A DNA stretch of 64,000 nt from CBFDBF01 sp050293315 (GCA_050293315.1 JBNKMS010000030.1:23933-87932); one strand, 5' to 3'; shown: positions 34,557-44,167, numbered from the stretch's first letter. Numbers and translations: made by a program. Notes: generated by a model from the sequence alone, not told the origin.

Positions 34557-35768
34557 GTGCATCCTAGAGAAATCCTTGCCGAGGCCGACCGTTGTGTTAA
34601 GTGCGGTTACTGCCTCCCCCACTGCCCGACCTATATGCAATTTTTGCATGAGGGAGAGTCCCCCCGTGGACGGATAGCGCTGATCCAGGCCGCTGTGGAG
34701 GGAGCACTAACAGGGGACCGCCTGCAGGCCTACCTTGACCACTGCCTGCTCTGCCGCGCCTGCGAGACCGCCTGTCCATCTGGGGTACACTATGGAGAGC
34801 TGATTACTTCCGCTCGCGCGCTGCAACAGGAGTCGCCACTACGCAGACAGATCAGCAGACTGCAGCTTGCCCTGCTCTCCCGTATGCCCTATCTGCATCC
34901 TGCCAACTGGCTCACCTATCTGCTGCAGAAGAGCGGGCTGCTATATATCTTCACCCGTCTCGGTGGTAGCAGGGTACGACATGGTGCGGCACTGCTGCCT
35001 CCACTGCAACCTCCTACGCTCTGGCTGCAGAGCTACCCGCCTGAAGGGGTGAGCCACGGTCGGGTAGGACTCTTTACCGGCTGTGTCAGTCGAATTACGG
35101 AACAGCCTACACTGCAGGCCGCTATCACCATACTCAACCGCCTCGGCATTGAGGTCGTAGTACCGGCAGATCAGGGCTGTTGCGGCGCCATGCATCAGAG
35201 TACCGGAGATGAAGCGGCAGCCAGCAGCATGGCGCAACTAAACCAGCGCCTATTCACAGACTCAGGGGTCGACACCGTTGTCACTGTTGCCAGCGGCTGT
35301 GGCGCACAACTTACCGAGGCATGGGAAGATCTCGCGGTGGTTGATATCAGTAGTTACCTGCTTGGTCTACCTGGAATCAACAGCATAGATCTACAGCCCC
35401 TGGAGAGGCGGGTCGCACTGCATACCCCCTGCTCTCTAAAAAATGTTATGCATGCGGCTAGCGGACCGCTTCAGCTACTGCAGTATATCCCTGATATAGA
35501 ACTCTTCCCCCTGCCTGACAACGGCCTCTGCTGCGGTGGCGCTGGTCGCTACCTGCTGACCCAACCAGATATCGCCGACGAGCTACGCCAAGACAAGATA
35601 GATGCCCTTAGAAACAGCCGTGCCGAGATCCTGCTCACCTCCAACAGCGGCTGCGCGCTCCATCTGGCCGCTGGAATTAGGGAGGCAAAACTCAAGATCG
35701 AAGTACTGCATCCGGTAGAACTACTGGCGAGACAAAGCGTCCCTACAGCAACTCAAAATCGTGACTGA
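34557..35768 (+). CDS. glcF: Glycolate oxidase iron-sulfur subunit-like (GlcF) protein
   Basis: A 403-residue Fe-S protein. Two [4Fe-4S] ferredoxin-type motifs lie near the N-terminus: CVKCGYCLPHCP (about residues 12-23) and CLLCRACETACP (about 63-74). Two cysteine-rich CCG domains follow, each with CCG signatures: GCCGAMHQ (about 207) and LCCGGAGRY (about 322). This is the GlcF layout, which relays electrons from glycolate oxidation. glcD and glcE are not beside it. It starts at GTG with a weak ribosome site. Its end overlaps the convergent yhfA-like gene by 26 bases. Confidence 0.8.
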   Translation: MHPREILAEADRCVKCGYCLPHCPTYMQFLHEGESPRGRIALIQAAVEGALTGDRLQAYLDHCLLCRACETACPSGVHYGELITSARALQQESPLRRQISRLQLALLSRMPYLHPANWLTYLLQKSGLLYIFTRLGGSRVRHGAALLPPLQPPTLWLQSYPPEGVSHGRVGLFTGCVSRITEQPTLQAAITILNRLGIEVVVPADQGCCGAMHQSTGDEAAASSMAQLNQRLFTDSGVDTVVTVASGCGAQLTEAWEDLAVVDISSYLLGLPGINSIDLQPLERRVALHTPCSLKNVMHAASGPLQLLQYIPDIELFPLPDNGLCCGGAGRYLLTQPDIADELRQDKIDALRNSRAEILLTSNSGCALHLAAGIREAKLKIEVLHPVELLARQSVPTATQNRD

Positions 35769-36153
35769 TATCTACAGTTGCACCGAGCATGATGGAGGCT
35801 GAGCAGTACTTCTCGGCGCTTAGATCGATTGCACGCTGCACCACCTTCTCAGTCAAATCCGGTCCGGCAATCTTGAAGTGAATATGGATCTTGGTAAATA
35901 CCTTGGGCTCACTCTCCGCCCGCTCCGCCTGCAGCTCGACCTCACACAGGGTCACCTCCTTACGGCTCTTCTGCAGGATGTGGATTACATCAAACTGGGT
36001 ACAACCACCCATCCCCAGCAGCAGCATCTCCATCGGGCGTATCCCTAGATTCTCACCACCAAACTCGGGGGGGCCATCCATTGCAACCGCGTGTCCGCTC
36101 CCAGACTTTCCCAGCATCAGGCTGTTTTCTACCCATTTTACCTCCACCTTCAT
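35743..36153 (-). CDS. yhfA: OsmC family protein (YhfA type)
   Basis: About 136 residues with the OsmC/Ohr fold. The segment LLLGMGGCTQFDVIHILQKS carries the first Cys and YCSASIMLGA the second; in the wider family such Cys pairs reduce hydroperoxides, but YhfA itself is uncharacterised. I chose the ATG at 36153 because GGAG lies eight bases upstream. It is divergent from crp with a 132-base gap, the same neighbourhood as yhfA/crp in E. coli. Confidence 0.85.
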   Translation of the reverse strand: MKVEVKWVENSLMLGKSGSGHAVAMDGPPEFGGENLGIRPMEMLLLGMGGCTQFDVIHILQKSRKEVTLCEVELQAERAESEPKVFTKIHIHFKIAGPDLTEKVVQRAIDLSAEKYCSASIMLGATVDISHDFELL

Positions 36154-36285
36154 TACACTCACTCCCATTTTTTGTGAACCAGACAGGCTGTATAAATTCG
36201 ACAAGTGGCCGCAGCTTGCCTAGAATCAACTTGTTAAATACTTGTTATACAATTCTAAGACTGATATATAGTAAATAAGCCCGAT

Positions 36286-36951
36286 ATGGACTACTCAATG
36301 ACAGCAATACAGACACCGCCGCCAGAGCCGGAATACCTAGAGCCGTTACTCTCATTCTGCCACCGCAGGCGCTATCCGGCCAAGACCGATATCATCCATC
36401 CTGGTGATCCGGCCGACATCCTCTATTACCTGGTTGATGGCTCGGTAAGCATCATCATTGAGGACGCGGATGGCCGCGAGGTTGTTCTGACCTACCTCAA
36501 CAAGGGTGAGTTCATCGGCGAGATGGCGCTTTTTATTCCTGCGTCCAATCGTAGTGTGCTGGTACGCACCCGTACAGAGTGTACCATGGCGGAGATAAGC
36601 TATAACCGTCTGGAGGAGCTGTTCGATACCGAGCTGCAGGATTACGCTACAGATATTCTATACGCACTCGGCGCACAGCTGACCGAGCGTCTGCTACATA
36701 CCAACGCCAAGGTTGGTCATCTGACATTCCTCGATGTTACCGGACGCATCGCCGGCACCCTGCTGGAGCTGTGTGAGCAACCGGATGCCATGACTCACCC
36801 TGACGGCATGCAGATCAAAATCACCCGGCAGGAGCTCGGGCGCATCGTCGGCTGCTCCCGCGAGATGGCTGGACGGGTACTGAAAAACCTGAGCGCACAG
36901 GGTCTTATCACCGTTAAGGGCAAGACCATTGTGGTACTAGGCGCCCGTTAG
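36286..36951 (+). CDS. crp: cAMP receptor protein family transcription regulator
   Basis: A 221-residue global regulator. The cyclic-nucleotide-binding domain covers about 20-130. It includes FIGEMALF and NRSVLVRTRT, where the Arg-Ser pair matches the cAMP phosphate ligands of CRP. The long C-helix is ILYALGAQLTERLL. The helix-turn-helix ITRQELGRIVGCSREMAGRV (about 180-200) and the end KGKTIVVLGAR are nearly those of E. coli CRP and Pseudomonas Vfr. The AT-rich upstream gap has TATACAAT about 40 bases before the gene. Its stop overlaps the nfeD stop by four bases (convergent). Confidence 0.92.
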   Translation: MDYSMTAIQTPPPEPEYLEPLLSFCHRRRYPAKTDIIHPGDPADILYYLVDGSVSIIIEDADGREVVLTYLNKGEFIGEMALFIPASNRSVLVRTRTECTMAEISYNRLEELFDTELQDYATDILYALGAQLTERLLHTNAKVGHLTFLDVTGRIAGTLLELCEQPDAMTHPDGMQIKITRQELGRIVGCSREMAGRVLKNLSAQGLITVKGKTIVVLGAR

Positions 36952-37391
36952 ACCGGCTCTACCTTAAGCACCACCCCTTCCACTCCGACCACCACCACCT
37001 TGGTGCCGGCAGGGCAGTCGTTGCCGCTGATCTTCCAGCTGGAGTCATCTACATAGATCTTGCCGAGCCCGTTTACAATCGGCTCATCCAGGGTGAAGGT
37101 GCGGTCAACATACTGCTCTCCCCGTCGGTTTAGTCGCGGCTGATCTGTCTCGGTTGGGTTCCTCTTCTGATACTGGTGCCAGAGAACAATAGTGGCAATG
37201 CTGAAGATGGCGAACAGCAGTATCTGGTACTCCCAGGACATACTGGAGATAAACACCATCAGTAGTCCAACCACACCGGCGGAGATCCCCATCCATATAA
37301 GGATGGCCCCGGGGGCGAATATCTCCAGTGTAACCAGGATCACCCCCAGCACCAGCCAGTGCCAATAACTAATCTGATCAAGCAGCTCCAT
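36948..37391 (-). CDS. NfeD-like membrane protein (short form)
   Basis: About 147 residues. Two or three membrane segments lie in the first 75 residues, followed by a C-terminal OB-fold (about 85-147) with GQKGKIYVDDSSWK-like segment GLGKIYVDDSSWKI and GTKVVVVGVEGVVLKVEPV. Short NfeD proteins partner stomatin-like proteins, and the gene overlaps the qmcA end by 14 bases. The ATG at 37391 has AAGGGGG upstream. E. coli ybbK(qmcA)-ybbJ is the same pair. Confidence 0.88.
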   Translation of the reverse strand: MELLDQISYWHWLVLGVILVTLEIFAPGAILIWMGISAGVVGLLMVFISSMSWEYQILLFAIFSIATIVLWHQYQKRNPTETDQPRLNRRGEQYVDRTFTLDEPIVNGLGKIYVDDSSWKISGNDCPAGTKVVVVGVEGVVLKVEPV

Positions 37392-38316
37392 CACTCTCCC
37401 CCTTCTTTGTGCCGAAGGCCTCTTTGGCGATCTCGGTAATACCGCCGATGGAACCGATTAGGCCGGATGCCTCAAGTGGCATAAGAATTAACTTCTGATT
37501 CTCTGCCGAGGCGATATTCTGCAGCGCCTCAGTGTATTTCTGCGCCACGAAGTAGTTGATGGCGTTGATATCACCCTTGGCGATGGCCTGCGACACCATC
37601 ATAGTGGCCTTGGCCTCCGCCTCGGCCAACCGCTCCCGCGCCTCAGCCTCGCGAAAGGCGGCCTCCCGATCACCCTCGGCCTCAAGGATAGCGGACTGCT
37701 TCTCGCCCTCCGCCTTCAGGATCGCCGCCTGACGAAAGCCCTCAGCCTCGAGGATGTTGGCACGCTTTTCTCGCTCCGCCTTCATCTGCCGCGCCATGGC
37801 GTCGACCAGATCACGCGGCGGGGTGATGTCCTTGATCTCGATGCGGGTCACCTTAATGCCCCATGGTGTGGTGGCATCATCCACCACGCTCAGCAGTCTG
37901 GCATTGATCTGATCACGCTCCGACAGCACCTCGTCCAGATCCATGGAGCCCATCACAGTACGGATATTGGTCATCACCAGATTGAGGATGGCCATGGTTC
38001 GGTTGTTCACCTCATAGGCCGCCTTGGGTGCATCCAGGATCTGATAGAACACTACACCATCTACCTGCACCATGGCATTATCCTTGGTGATCACCTCCTG
38101 CGACGGGACATCCACCACCTGCTCCATCATATTTAGCTTGGCGCCGATGGTATCTATTACCGGGATAATAATAGCGAGGCCGGGTCGCAGGGTCCTGGTA
38201 TAACGCCCGAACCGCTCAACGGTGTACTCCCACCCCTGGGGGACTCGCTTGGCCCCCATATACAAAAGCGCTAATACCAGTACCAAAACCGCAAAAGCAA
38301 ATCCACCAAGTTCCAT
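37378..38316 (-). CDS. qmcA: SPFH/stomatin-family membrane protein (QmcA-like)
   Basis: About 312 residues. One N-terminal membrane helix (FAVLVLVLALLYMGAK) precedes the SPFH/band 7 domain, with VPQGWEYTVERFGRYTRTL and WGIKVTRIEIKDITPPRDLV. A long Ala/Glu-rich coiled coil follows (about 185-260, many EAEGxRxAA units). The start at 38316 has GAGGAG upstream; a 38-codon extension upstream would run into the ttcA promoter region. It works with the NfeD partner in membrane microdomains. Confidence 0.9.
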   Translation of the reverse strand: MELGGFAFAVLVLVLALLYMGAKRVPQGWEYTVERFGRYTRTLRPGLAIIIPVIDTIGAKLNMMEQVVDVPSQEVITKDNAMVQVDGVVFYQILDAPKAAYEVNNRTMAILNLVMTNIRTVMGSMDLDEVLSERDQINARLLSVVDDATTPWGIKVTRIEIKDITPPRDLVDAMARQMKAEREKRANILEAEGFRQAAILKAEGEKQSAILEAEGDREAAFREAEARERLAEAEAKATMMVSQAIAKGDINAINYFVAQKYTEALQNIASAENQKLILMPLEASGLIGSIGGITEIAKEAFGTKKGESDGAA

Positions 38317-38399
38317 TGCCACTCTCCTCATGTTTGTTTTAATTGGCCTAAATATACCCCCTTTTTGCCCACTGTTCACGCTCAGGCTAAGATAGCAAA

Positions 38400-39137
38400 A
38401 TGCCAAATTTACCAAAGCCGCCAAAGTCACTGTTACGCAAGGTCGGCCGCGCCATTGCCGACTACGCCATGATCCGCGACGGCGACCGTATCCTGCTGGG
38501 GGTATCTGGCGGCAAGGACTCGCTCTCCCTACTTCATATACTGCATCACCTGCAGAGCTACGCCCCGGTAAGGTTTGATCTTGGCGTGATAACCGTGGAC
38601 CCCGAGGTAGAGGGGTTTGAGCCGGGACCGCTCAAGGAGTACTACGAATCGCTGGGGGTCCCCTACCTATATAGAGAGCAGCCCATCATGGAGGAGGCGA
38701 AGGAGCGCATGGATGGTGACTCCTTCTGTGCCTACTGCTCCAGGATGAAACGGGGCATCATGTACAGCGCCTGCCGCGAGGAGGGTTACAACGTGCTGGC
38801 GCTGGCCCAGCATCTGGATGATCTGGCAGAGAGCCTGCTGATGTCGATATTCCATGGCGGTCAGCTGCGCACCATGAAGGCGCACTATCTGAACGATGCT
38901 GGAGATATCCGCATCATCCGCCCGCTGGTCTACTGCCGCGAGACCCAGACCGGCAGCTTTGCCCAGAATGCGGGACTACCCATCATCCCCGACAGCTGCC
39001 CCGCCTGCTTCACCATGCCGACCCAGCGTGAACATATGAAGCAACTCCTGGCCGAGGAGGAGCGCAAAAACAGCCACCTCTTCGCCAATATTCTCCACGC
39101 TATGCGGCCCCTTATGGGAGAAAAGGTAGAGAAATAA
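38400..39137 (+). CDS. TtcA-family PP-loop ATPase (tRNA 2-thiocytidine synthesis-like)
   Basis: A 245-residue adenylating enzyme. The PP-loop is SGGKDS (residues 36-41). Two CxxC pairs, C110/C113 and C200/C203, match the positions of the Fe-S ligands of TtcA, which thiolates C32 of some tRNAs. The segment RIIRPLVYCRE also matches TtcA. It is shorter than E. coli TtcA (311), with QHLDD in place of the usual HHRDD and no N- or C-terminal extension. It may be a TtcA paralogue with another substrate. It is divergent from qmcA by 83 bases. Confidence 0.7.
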   Translation: MPNLPKPPKSLLRKVGRAIADYAMIRDGDRILLGVSGGKDSLSLLHILHHLQSYAPVRFDLGVITVDPEVEGFEPGPLKEYYESLGVPYLYREQPIMEEAKERMDGDSFCAYCSRMKRGIMYSACREEGYNVLALAQHLDDLAESLLMSIFHGGQLRTMKAHYLNDAGDIRIIRPLVYCRETQTGSFAQNAGLPIIPDSCPACFTMPTQREHMKQLLAEEERKNSHLFANILHAMRPLMGEKVEK

Positions 39138-39218
39138 CCGAGAATTTAGTATAAAAAACGCCAAATACCCTCTGAATTACTTGCATTTTTCCCAAATAAC
39201 CCTAAATTCATCCTACTA

Positions 39219-39247
39219 TTGATATTGGTTATTAGAAATAGTATATT
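39219..39247 (+). promoter_or_regulatory. Sigma-70 type promoter of the RND efflux operon
   Basis: TTGATA, 17 bases, TATATT, in an AT-rich gap and about 34 bases upstream of the adaptor gene's ribosome site. Confidence 0.55.
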
Positions 39248-39287
39248 AGTATTTTATTATATTCTATTAGCGGATGGAGAAATTCGC

Positions 39288-40343
39288 ATGCGACGCATCC
39301 TGACTTTCGCCCTGGCGGTACTGACACTGGGGCAATCCCCCCAGCTCTTGGCCGCCGAGACAGAGGGGCAGAAGCCGGCCCTAAAGACAGCGACCGTTGA
39401 GCAGCGGGAGATACCTCGCTCCCACCTCTTGGATGGGGTAGTTGAGGCAGTCCATCGCGGTACTATCTCGGCACAGACCAAGGGTCAGGTGCAGGAGGTG
39501 CTGTTCGACGTAGAGGACTTTGTCGAGGCTGGTGCCGTTATCGTCAAGCTCAACGACAAAGAGCAGCAGGCCAGCCTGCAGCAGGCCGAGGCCGCCTTGA
39601 AGGAGGCGCAGGCAAAGCTGGATGAGGCCGAGAAGAGACAGAAGCGTATCGCCGAGGTATACAAAAAGAAGCTGGTATCCAGCGCTGCCATGGACCAGGT
39701 CAACGCAGACCTAAAGTCTGCAACCGCCAGACGTGATGCTGCCAAGGCGCAAGTGGACCAGGCCAAAGAGCAGATCGAGTACACCCTGATTCGCGCCCCC
39801 TACGCCGGGATCGTGACCGAGCGTCATATCGAGGTGGGAGAGGTGGCCACCCCGGGACGCAAACTGATGAGCGGGATCTCCCTGCAGTATCTGCGGATCG
39901 CGGTCGATGTCCCGCAGAGCCTGCTGCCGGCCATTCGCGAACAGAAGCAGGCGGCCATCCAGCTGCCCGACAACTCCTGGGTCAAGGCGGAGAAGCTGAC
40001 CATATTCCCCTTTGCCGACAACAAGAGTAACACCTTCAAGATAAGGCTCGATCTGCCTGCCGGGGTCAAGGGGCTGTTCCCTGGCATGTTCGTCAAGAGT
40101 TCCTTCGTGGTGGGAAACAATAAGGAGCTGTTGATCCCACAACAGGCAGTGGTATACCGCGGCGAGGTGACCGCAACTTATGTTGTGGACAAGGATGGCA
40201 AGGTCGCGATGCGCCACATACGCGTCAGTAACAGAGACGTAGATGGGATGCAGCCGGTACTGGCGGGGCTGAACCCCGGAGAACAGGTGGCCATCGACCC
40301 GATCGCGGCAGGGATCCTGCTGAAGCAGCAGCGCGCGGAATAG
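39288..40343 (+). CDS. RND efflux periplasmic adaptor (membrane fusion protein)
   Basis: About 351 residues. The signal peptide ends near QLLAAE. The lipoyl half-motifs (GTISAQTKGQVQEVLFDVED and APYAGIVTERHIEVGEVATP) flank a long alpha-hairpin coiled coil (about 95-165). A beta-barrel and membrane-proximal domain follow (KADPK-like LLIPQQAVVYRGEVTATYV). The start at 39288 has GGAG eight bases upstream. The permease gene begins three bases after its stop. No outer-membrane channel gene is present, so a shared TolC-like protein is presumably used. Confidence 0.9.
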   Translation: MRRILTFALAVLTLGQSPQLLAAETEGQKPALKTATVEQREIPRSHLLDGVVEAVHRGTISAQTKGQVQEVLFDVEDFVEAGAVIVKLNDKEQQASLQQAEAALKEAQAKLDEAEKRQKRIAEVYKKKLVSSAAMDQVNADLKSATARRDAAKAQVDQAKEQIEYTLIRAPYAGIVTERHIEVGEVATPGRKLMSGISLQYLRIAVDVPQSLLPAIREQKQAAIQLPDNSWVKAEKLTIFPFADNKSNTFKIRLDLPAGVKGLFPGMFVKSSFVVGNNKELLIPQQAVVYRGEVTATYVVDKDGKVAMRHIRVSNRDVDGMQPVLAGLNPGEQVAIDPIAAGILLKQQRAE

Positions 40344-40346
40344 ACG

Positions 40347-43300
40347 ATGGAAAATCTCGGCATCTCAGGCCGTATCGCCCAGCGTTTTCTCACCACCGAG
40401 ATAACCCCGCTGCTGGCCCTGGTCGGGCTACTGCTCGGTATCTTCGCCGTGATGATCACGCCGCGGGAGGAGGAGCCACAGATCGATGTCACCTTCGCCA
40501 ACATCTTCATCCCCTTCCCTGGGGCAACCGCTACCGAGATAGAGAACCTGGTCGCCTCACCGGCGGAGCAGGTGATGTTCGAGATCGAGGGGGTCAAGCA
40601 TGTCTACTCCAACTCCCGCCCCGGGATGGCGGTCCTCACCGTACGCTTTCAGGTAGGGGTGAGCCGCGCCGATGCCATTCTACGTCTCTACAACAAGGTC
40701 TACTCCAACCAGGATTGGCTGCCCCCCAACCTGGGCGTGGGCCAGCCGATTGTTAAGCCGAAGGGTATCGACGATGTACCCATAGTCACCGCCACCCTCT
40801 GGTCAGACAGACCGGATATCGGCGGATATGAGCTGGGGCAAGTGGCCCACGCCATTGAGGCGGAGCTGCAGCGGGTCCCTGGGACCAGAGACATCTATAC
40901 GGTCGGCGCCCCGGAGCGGGCAGTGAGCGTACTGCTGGACCCGCAGGCCCTGGCCGGATACAACATCGACCTCAACGACCTGCAGCGCGCCCTCTCTGCC
41001 GCCAATACGGTACGCGACAACCTCAGCATCACCCGCGACAACCATGAGGTGCTGATCCAGTCCGGCACCTTCCTAACCAACGCCGAACAGGTGGGTGACC
41101 TGGTGGTTGGCATACATGGTGGCAGCCCGGTCTACCTGCGCGATGTGGCAAAGATTAAACATGGACCCGATCAACCCGACCAGTATGTCTGGATAGGGAG
41201 TGGCCCCGGCTCCAGTAATACGGCCCTCTCCGCTGCCGGCAGCCTGCCGGCGGTCACCATAGCGATCGCCAAAAAGCCCGGTACCAACGCGGTGGACATC
41301 GCCAATGCGGTGATCGAACGCTTCGAACAGCTCGATGGCATATTCATACCGGACGGGGTGCATACCAGCATAACCAGAAACTATGGCGAGACCGCGGACG
41401 CCAAGGCGAAGAAGCTCATCAGCAAACTGATCTTCGCCACCGTCTCCGTAGTACTGCTGGTAATGTTCGCCCTGGGCAAACGCGAGGCCGGTATCGTGGG
41501 AACGGCCGTGATCGTGACCCTGGCCATCACCCTGTTCGCCTCCTGGGCCTGGGGCTTCACCCTAAACCGGGTCTCCCTGTTCGCTCTGATCTTCTCCATC
41601 GGCATCCTGGTGGATGATGCCATCGTGGTGGTGGAGAACATCCACCGGCATATAACCATGGGGGCAAAGGACCTGCTTGCGGCCATCCCCAAGGCGGTAG
41701 ATGAGGTGGGCGGCCCGACCATCCTCGCCACCTTCACCGTAATCGCGGCACTGATGCCGATGGCCTTTGTCAGCGGCCTGATGGGGCCATACATGAGCCC
41801 AATCCCGATCAACGCCTCTATGGGTATGCTGATCTCCCTGCTGGTGGCATTCGTCCTCACCCCATGGCTCACCGGCAAGGCGCTGGCCGGGACATTCCAG
41901 GCCCACACCGGACACGCAGCAGCAGAGGATGATGACAGTTTTCTCAGCGATATCTTCAACCGGGTGATGCCGCCGTTCCTTGATCCGAAAGAGGGTGCGG
42001 AGAGACGCAAGAAGCTGCTCTTCACCATCCTGGGTCTGATCGCCCTATCGCTGCTGTTGGTGGTGTCGAAGGCGGTGATCATGAAGATGCTGCCGTTCGA
42101 TAATAAATCGGAGTTCCAGGTGATCCTGGATATGCCGGAGGGGAGCAGCCTGGAGCAAACCGCACGGGTGCTGGATGAGATCGGCGGCTTTCTACAGGGC
42201 GTACCCGAGGTCACCAACTATCAGACCTATGTCGGCACCTCGGCACCGATCAGCTTCAACGGACTGGTGCGGCAATACTACCTGCGTGAAGGCCCCAACC
42301 TGGGCGACATCCAGGTAAACCTGCTGGATAAGAGCGAGCGCGATCGTCAGAGTCACGAAGTCGCCCTGGCGGTACGCCAGCCGATTCAGGAGATCGCCGC
42401 GCATTACCAAGGCAATGTAAAGATAGTGGAGCTACCCCCCGGCCCACCGGTGATGTCACCGCTGGTGGCCGAGATCTATGGCCTCGATTACCAGGGACAG
42501 ATCGGTATCGCCAAACAGATACGCGAGCTGTTTAGCCAGACCGAGGATGTGATCGATGTGGACGACAGTGTCGAATACCCCTCGGACAAACTGCTGTTGT
42601 GGGTAGACCGCGCCAAGGCGGCCCTGCTGGGCGTCTCTCAGCAGAGCGTCTCCCAGGCATTGACCACGGTGATCTCCGGTGCCGACATGACCTATCTGCA
42701 TGGCAAGAACATGAAATACGCGGTGCCGATCAGAGTCAAATATGCGGAGTCCGACAAGGCCGATCTGGAACAGATACTATCGCTGAAGGTGCCGAGCACC
42801 AGTGGAGAGTCGGTGCCGCTGTCGGAGATCGTCAAGGTAATCCCGACCAAGCGTGAACACTCGATCCACCACAAGGACCTACTGCCGGTGGTCTATGTTA
42901 CCGGAGATATGGCCGGCGACACCGACAGCCCGCTGTATGGCCTGTTTGCCGTCTCTGACACCATAGATGAGAAAGAGATGCTGGAGCAGTGGTTCATCTC
43001 CCAACCGGAGAACCCCTACTCCTACAGTCTGAAGTGGGACGGCGAGTGGCAGATCACCTACGACACCTTCCGCGACATGGGCATCGCCTACTCCGTGGGA
43101 CTGATACTGATCTACCTGCTGGTGGTGGCGCAGTTCCGCTCCTACCTGGTACCGCTAGTGATCATGGCGCCGATCCCGCTGACCATCATCGGCATCATGC
43201 CGGGTCACGCCATCCTGGGTGCGCAGTTTACCGCCACCTCCATGATCGGCATGATCGCCCTGGCCGGTATCATCGTGCGTAACTCCATCCTGCTGGTGGA

Positions 43301-43571
43301 CTTCATCAACCAGGAGGTACGGGCCGGCATGGCGCTGGAGAAGGCGGTCATACGCTCCGCCATCGTGCGGACCAAACCGATCGTCCTGACCGCACTGGCG
43401 GCCATGGGTGGCGCCTTCTTCATCCTGGATGATCCTATCTTCAGCGGCCTTGCGGTATCCCTGATCTTCGGCCTGCTGGTATCGACCGTGATGACACTGG
43501 TAGTGATCCCGGTGGTCTACTTTGCAGTGATGCAGTCAAGGATTGATCAGATTAAAGGGAAGATGGCCTGA
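40347..43571 (+). CDS. RND efflux pump inner-membrane permease
   Basis: A 1074-residue AcrB/HAE-type proton antiporter with twelve predicted membrane segments and two large periplasmic loops. The proton-relay helix contains GILVDDAIVVVENIHRH, with the paired Asp residues required in this superfamily. MIALAGIIVRNSILLVDFIN is the matching helix of the second half. The N-terminus (TEITPLLALVGLLLGIFAVM) and early FPGATATEIENLVASPAEQ are typical. The substrate is not predictable; the sequence seems closer to broad-specificity pumps than to metal CzcA pumps. It is cotranscribed with the adaptor. Confidence 0.92.
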   Translation: MENLGISGRIAQRFLTTEITPLLALVGLLLGIFAVMITPREEEPQIDVTFANIFIPFPGATATEIENLVASPAEQVMFEIEGVKHVYSNSRPGMAVLTVRFQVGVSRADAILRLYNKVYSNQDWLPPNLGVGQPIVKPKGIDDVPIVTATLWSDRPDIGGYELGQVAHAIEAELQRVPGTRDIYTVGAPERAVSVLLDPQALAGYNIDLNDLQRALSAANTVRDNLSITRDNHEVLIQSGTFLTNAEQVGDLVVGIHGGSPVYLRDVAKIKHGPDQPDQYVWIGSGPGSSNTALSAAGSLPAVTIAIAKKPGTNAVDIANAVIERFEQLDGIFIPDGVHTSITRNYGETADAKAKKLISKLIFATVSVVLLVMFALGKREAGIVGTAVIVTLAITLFASWAWGFTLNRVSLFALIFSIGILVDDAIVVVENIHRHITMGAKDLLAAIPKAVDEVGGPTILATFTVIAALMPMAFVSGLMGPYMSPIPINASMGMLISLLVAFVLTPWLTGKALAGTFQAHTGHAAAEDDDSFLSDIFNRVMPPFLDPKEGAERRKKLLFTILGLIALSLLLVVSKAVIMKMLPFDNKSEFQVILDMPEGSSLEQTARVLDEIGGFLQGVPEVTNYQTYVGTSAPISFNGLVRQYYLREGPNLGDIQVNLLDKSERDRQSHEVALAVRQPIQEIAAHYQGNVKIVELPPGPPVMSPLVAEIYGLDYQGQIGIAKQIRELFSQTEDVIDVDDSVEYPSDKLLLWVDRAKAALLGVSQQSVSQALTTVISGADMTYLHGKNMKYAVPIRVKYAESDKADLEQILSLKVPSTSGESVPLSEIVKVIPTKREHSIHHKDLLPVVYVTGDMAGDTDSPLYGLFAVSDTIDEKEMLEQWFISQPENPYSYSLKWDGEWQITYDTFRDMGIAYSVGLILIYLLVVAQFRSYLVPLVIMAPIPLTIIGIMPGHAILGAQFTATSMIGMIALAGIIVRNSILLVDFINQEVRAGMALEKAVIRSAIVRTKPIVLTALAAMGGAFFILDDPIFSGLAVSLIFGLLVSTVMTLVVIPVVYFAVMQSRIDQIKGKMA

Positions 43572-43585
43572 TCTGGCTTTTCGTC

Positions 43586-43608
43586 ATCCCGCGGCTTGGC
43601 CGCGGGAT
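43586..43608. repeat. Perfect GC-rich palindrome after the RND operon
   Basis: A 10-bp stem, ATCCCGCGGC and its complement, around TTG. It has no T-run on either side. The sequence looks like the CGTCATCCCGCGG type of dispersed intergenic palindrome and may also stop transcription. Confidence 0.55.
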
Positions 43609-43684
43609 CCATGAATCAATCGGGTCTGGCAAACCACATTGATTCGAGAGCACATTCAAACTAAATAAACTGTCCTCGGATTTG

Positions 43685-44128
43685 TTATTCTTGTTTACTA
43701 TTACCTTCCCAGAGATATGGATCAAGTAACCGCTTCGTAACAAATAAACGTAGTTTAAGCAGAATCCAGTATGACAGCATGATAACTGACATCGCTATAA
43801 TAATACCGACTGCATTATTTTGATGCCCCATAAACCACTCCCATACGCCAAATAATGCAATTAAAAAACTGACGATAGCAGCAAGCCTGAAACGAAAAAA
43901 CGACGCCGCTTTATGTTTCTCTAAACGCTGTTGGGAATGCGCAATAACTCGCTCACGTTCTTCTGCAAATAATTTTCGATATGGCTCAAGATCAGATATG
44001 CCGCGCAACTTGAGTTCGGCATCCAAGTATAAACGCGCTTCGTCAATAAGTTCATTTCTCAAAGCAAGCTCAGCAAGTTCCTCGTCTGACATACCTGCAT
44101 ATCTTCCTTTGAAATTAAGTGTATCCAT
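43685..44128 (-). CDS. Hypothetical membrane protein
   Basis: A 147-residue protein I do not recognise. It has a soluble N-terminal part (about 1-70) with SDEELAELALRNELIDEARL and a Glu/Arg-rich helix, similar in style to cytoplasmic tails that begin SDEEL. Two hydrophobic segments follow (about 80-97 and 104-125). GAGG is close upstream. It is AT-richer than the neighbouring pump genes and first in a run of small minus-strand genes. Confidence 0.6.
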   Translation of the reverse strand: MDTLNFKGRYAGMSDEELAELALRNELIDEARLYLDAELKLRGISDLEPYRKLFAEERERVIAHSQQRLEKHKAASFFRFRLAAIVSFLIALFGVWEWFMGHQNNAVGIIIAMSVIMLSYWILLKLRLFVTKRLLDPYLWEGNSKQE

Positions 44129-44167
44129 ATTCCTCGCACCTTTAATAATAACTAGTAATTAATTTTC

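Noticed and set aside
39138..39218. Possible terminator or small RNA between the TtcA-like gene and the efflux operon.
   Set aside because: Only AT-rich sequence with no stable stem; the promoter at 39219 explains the region.
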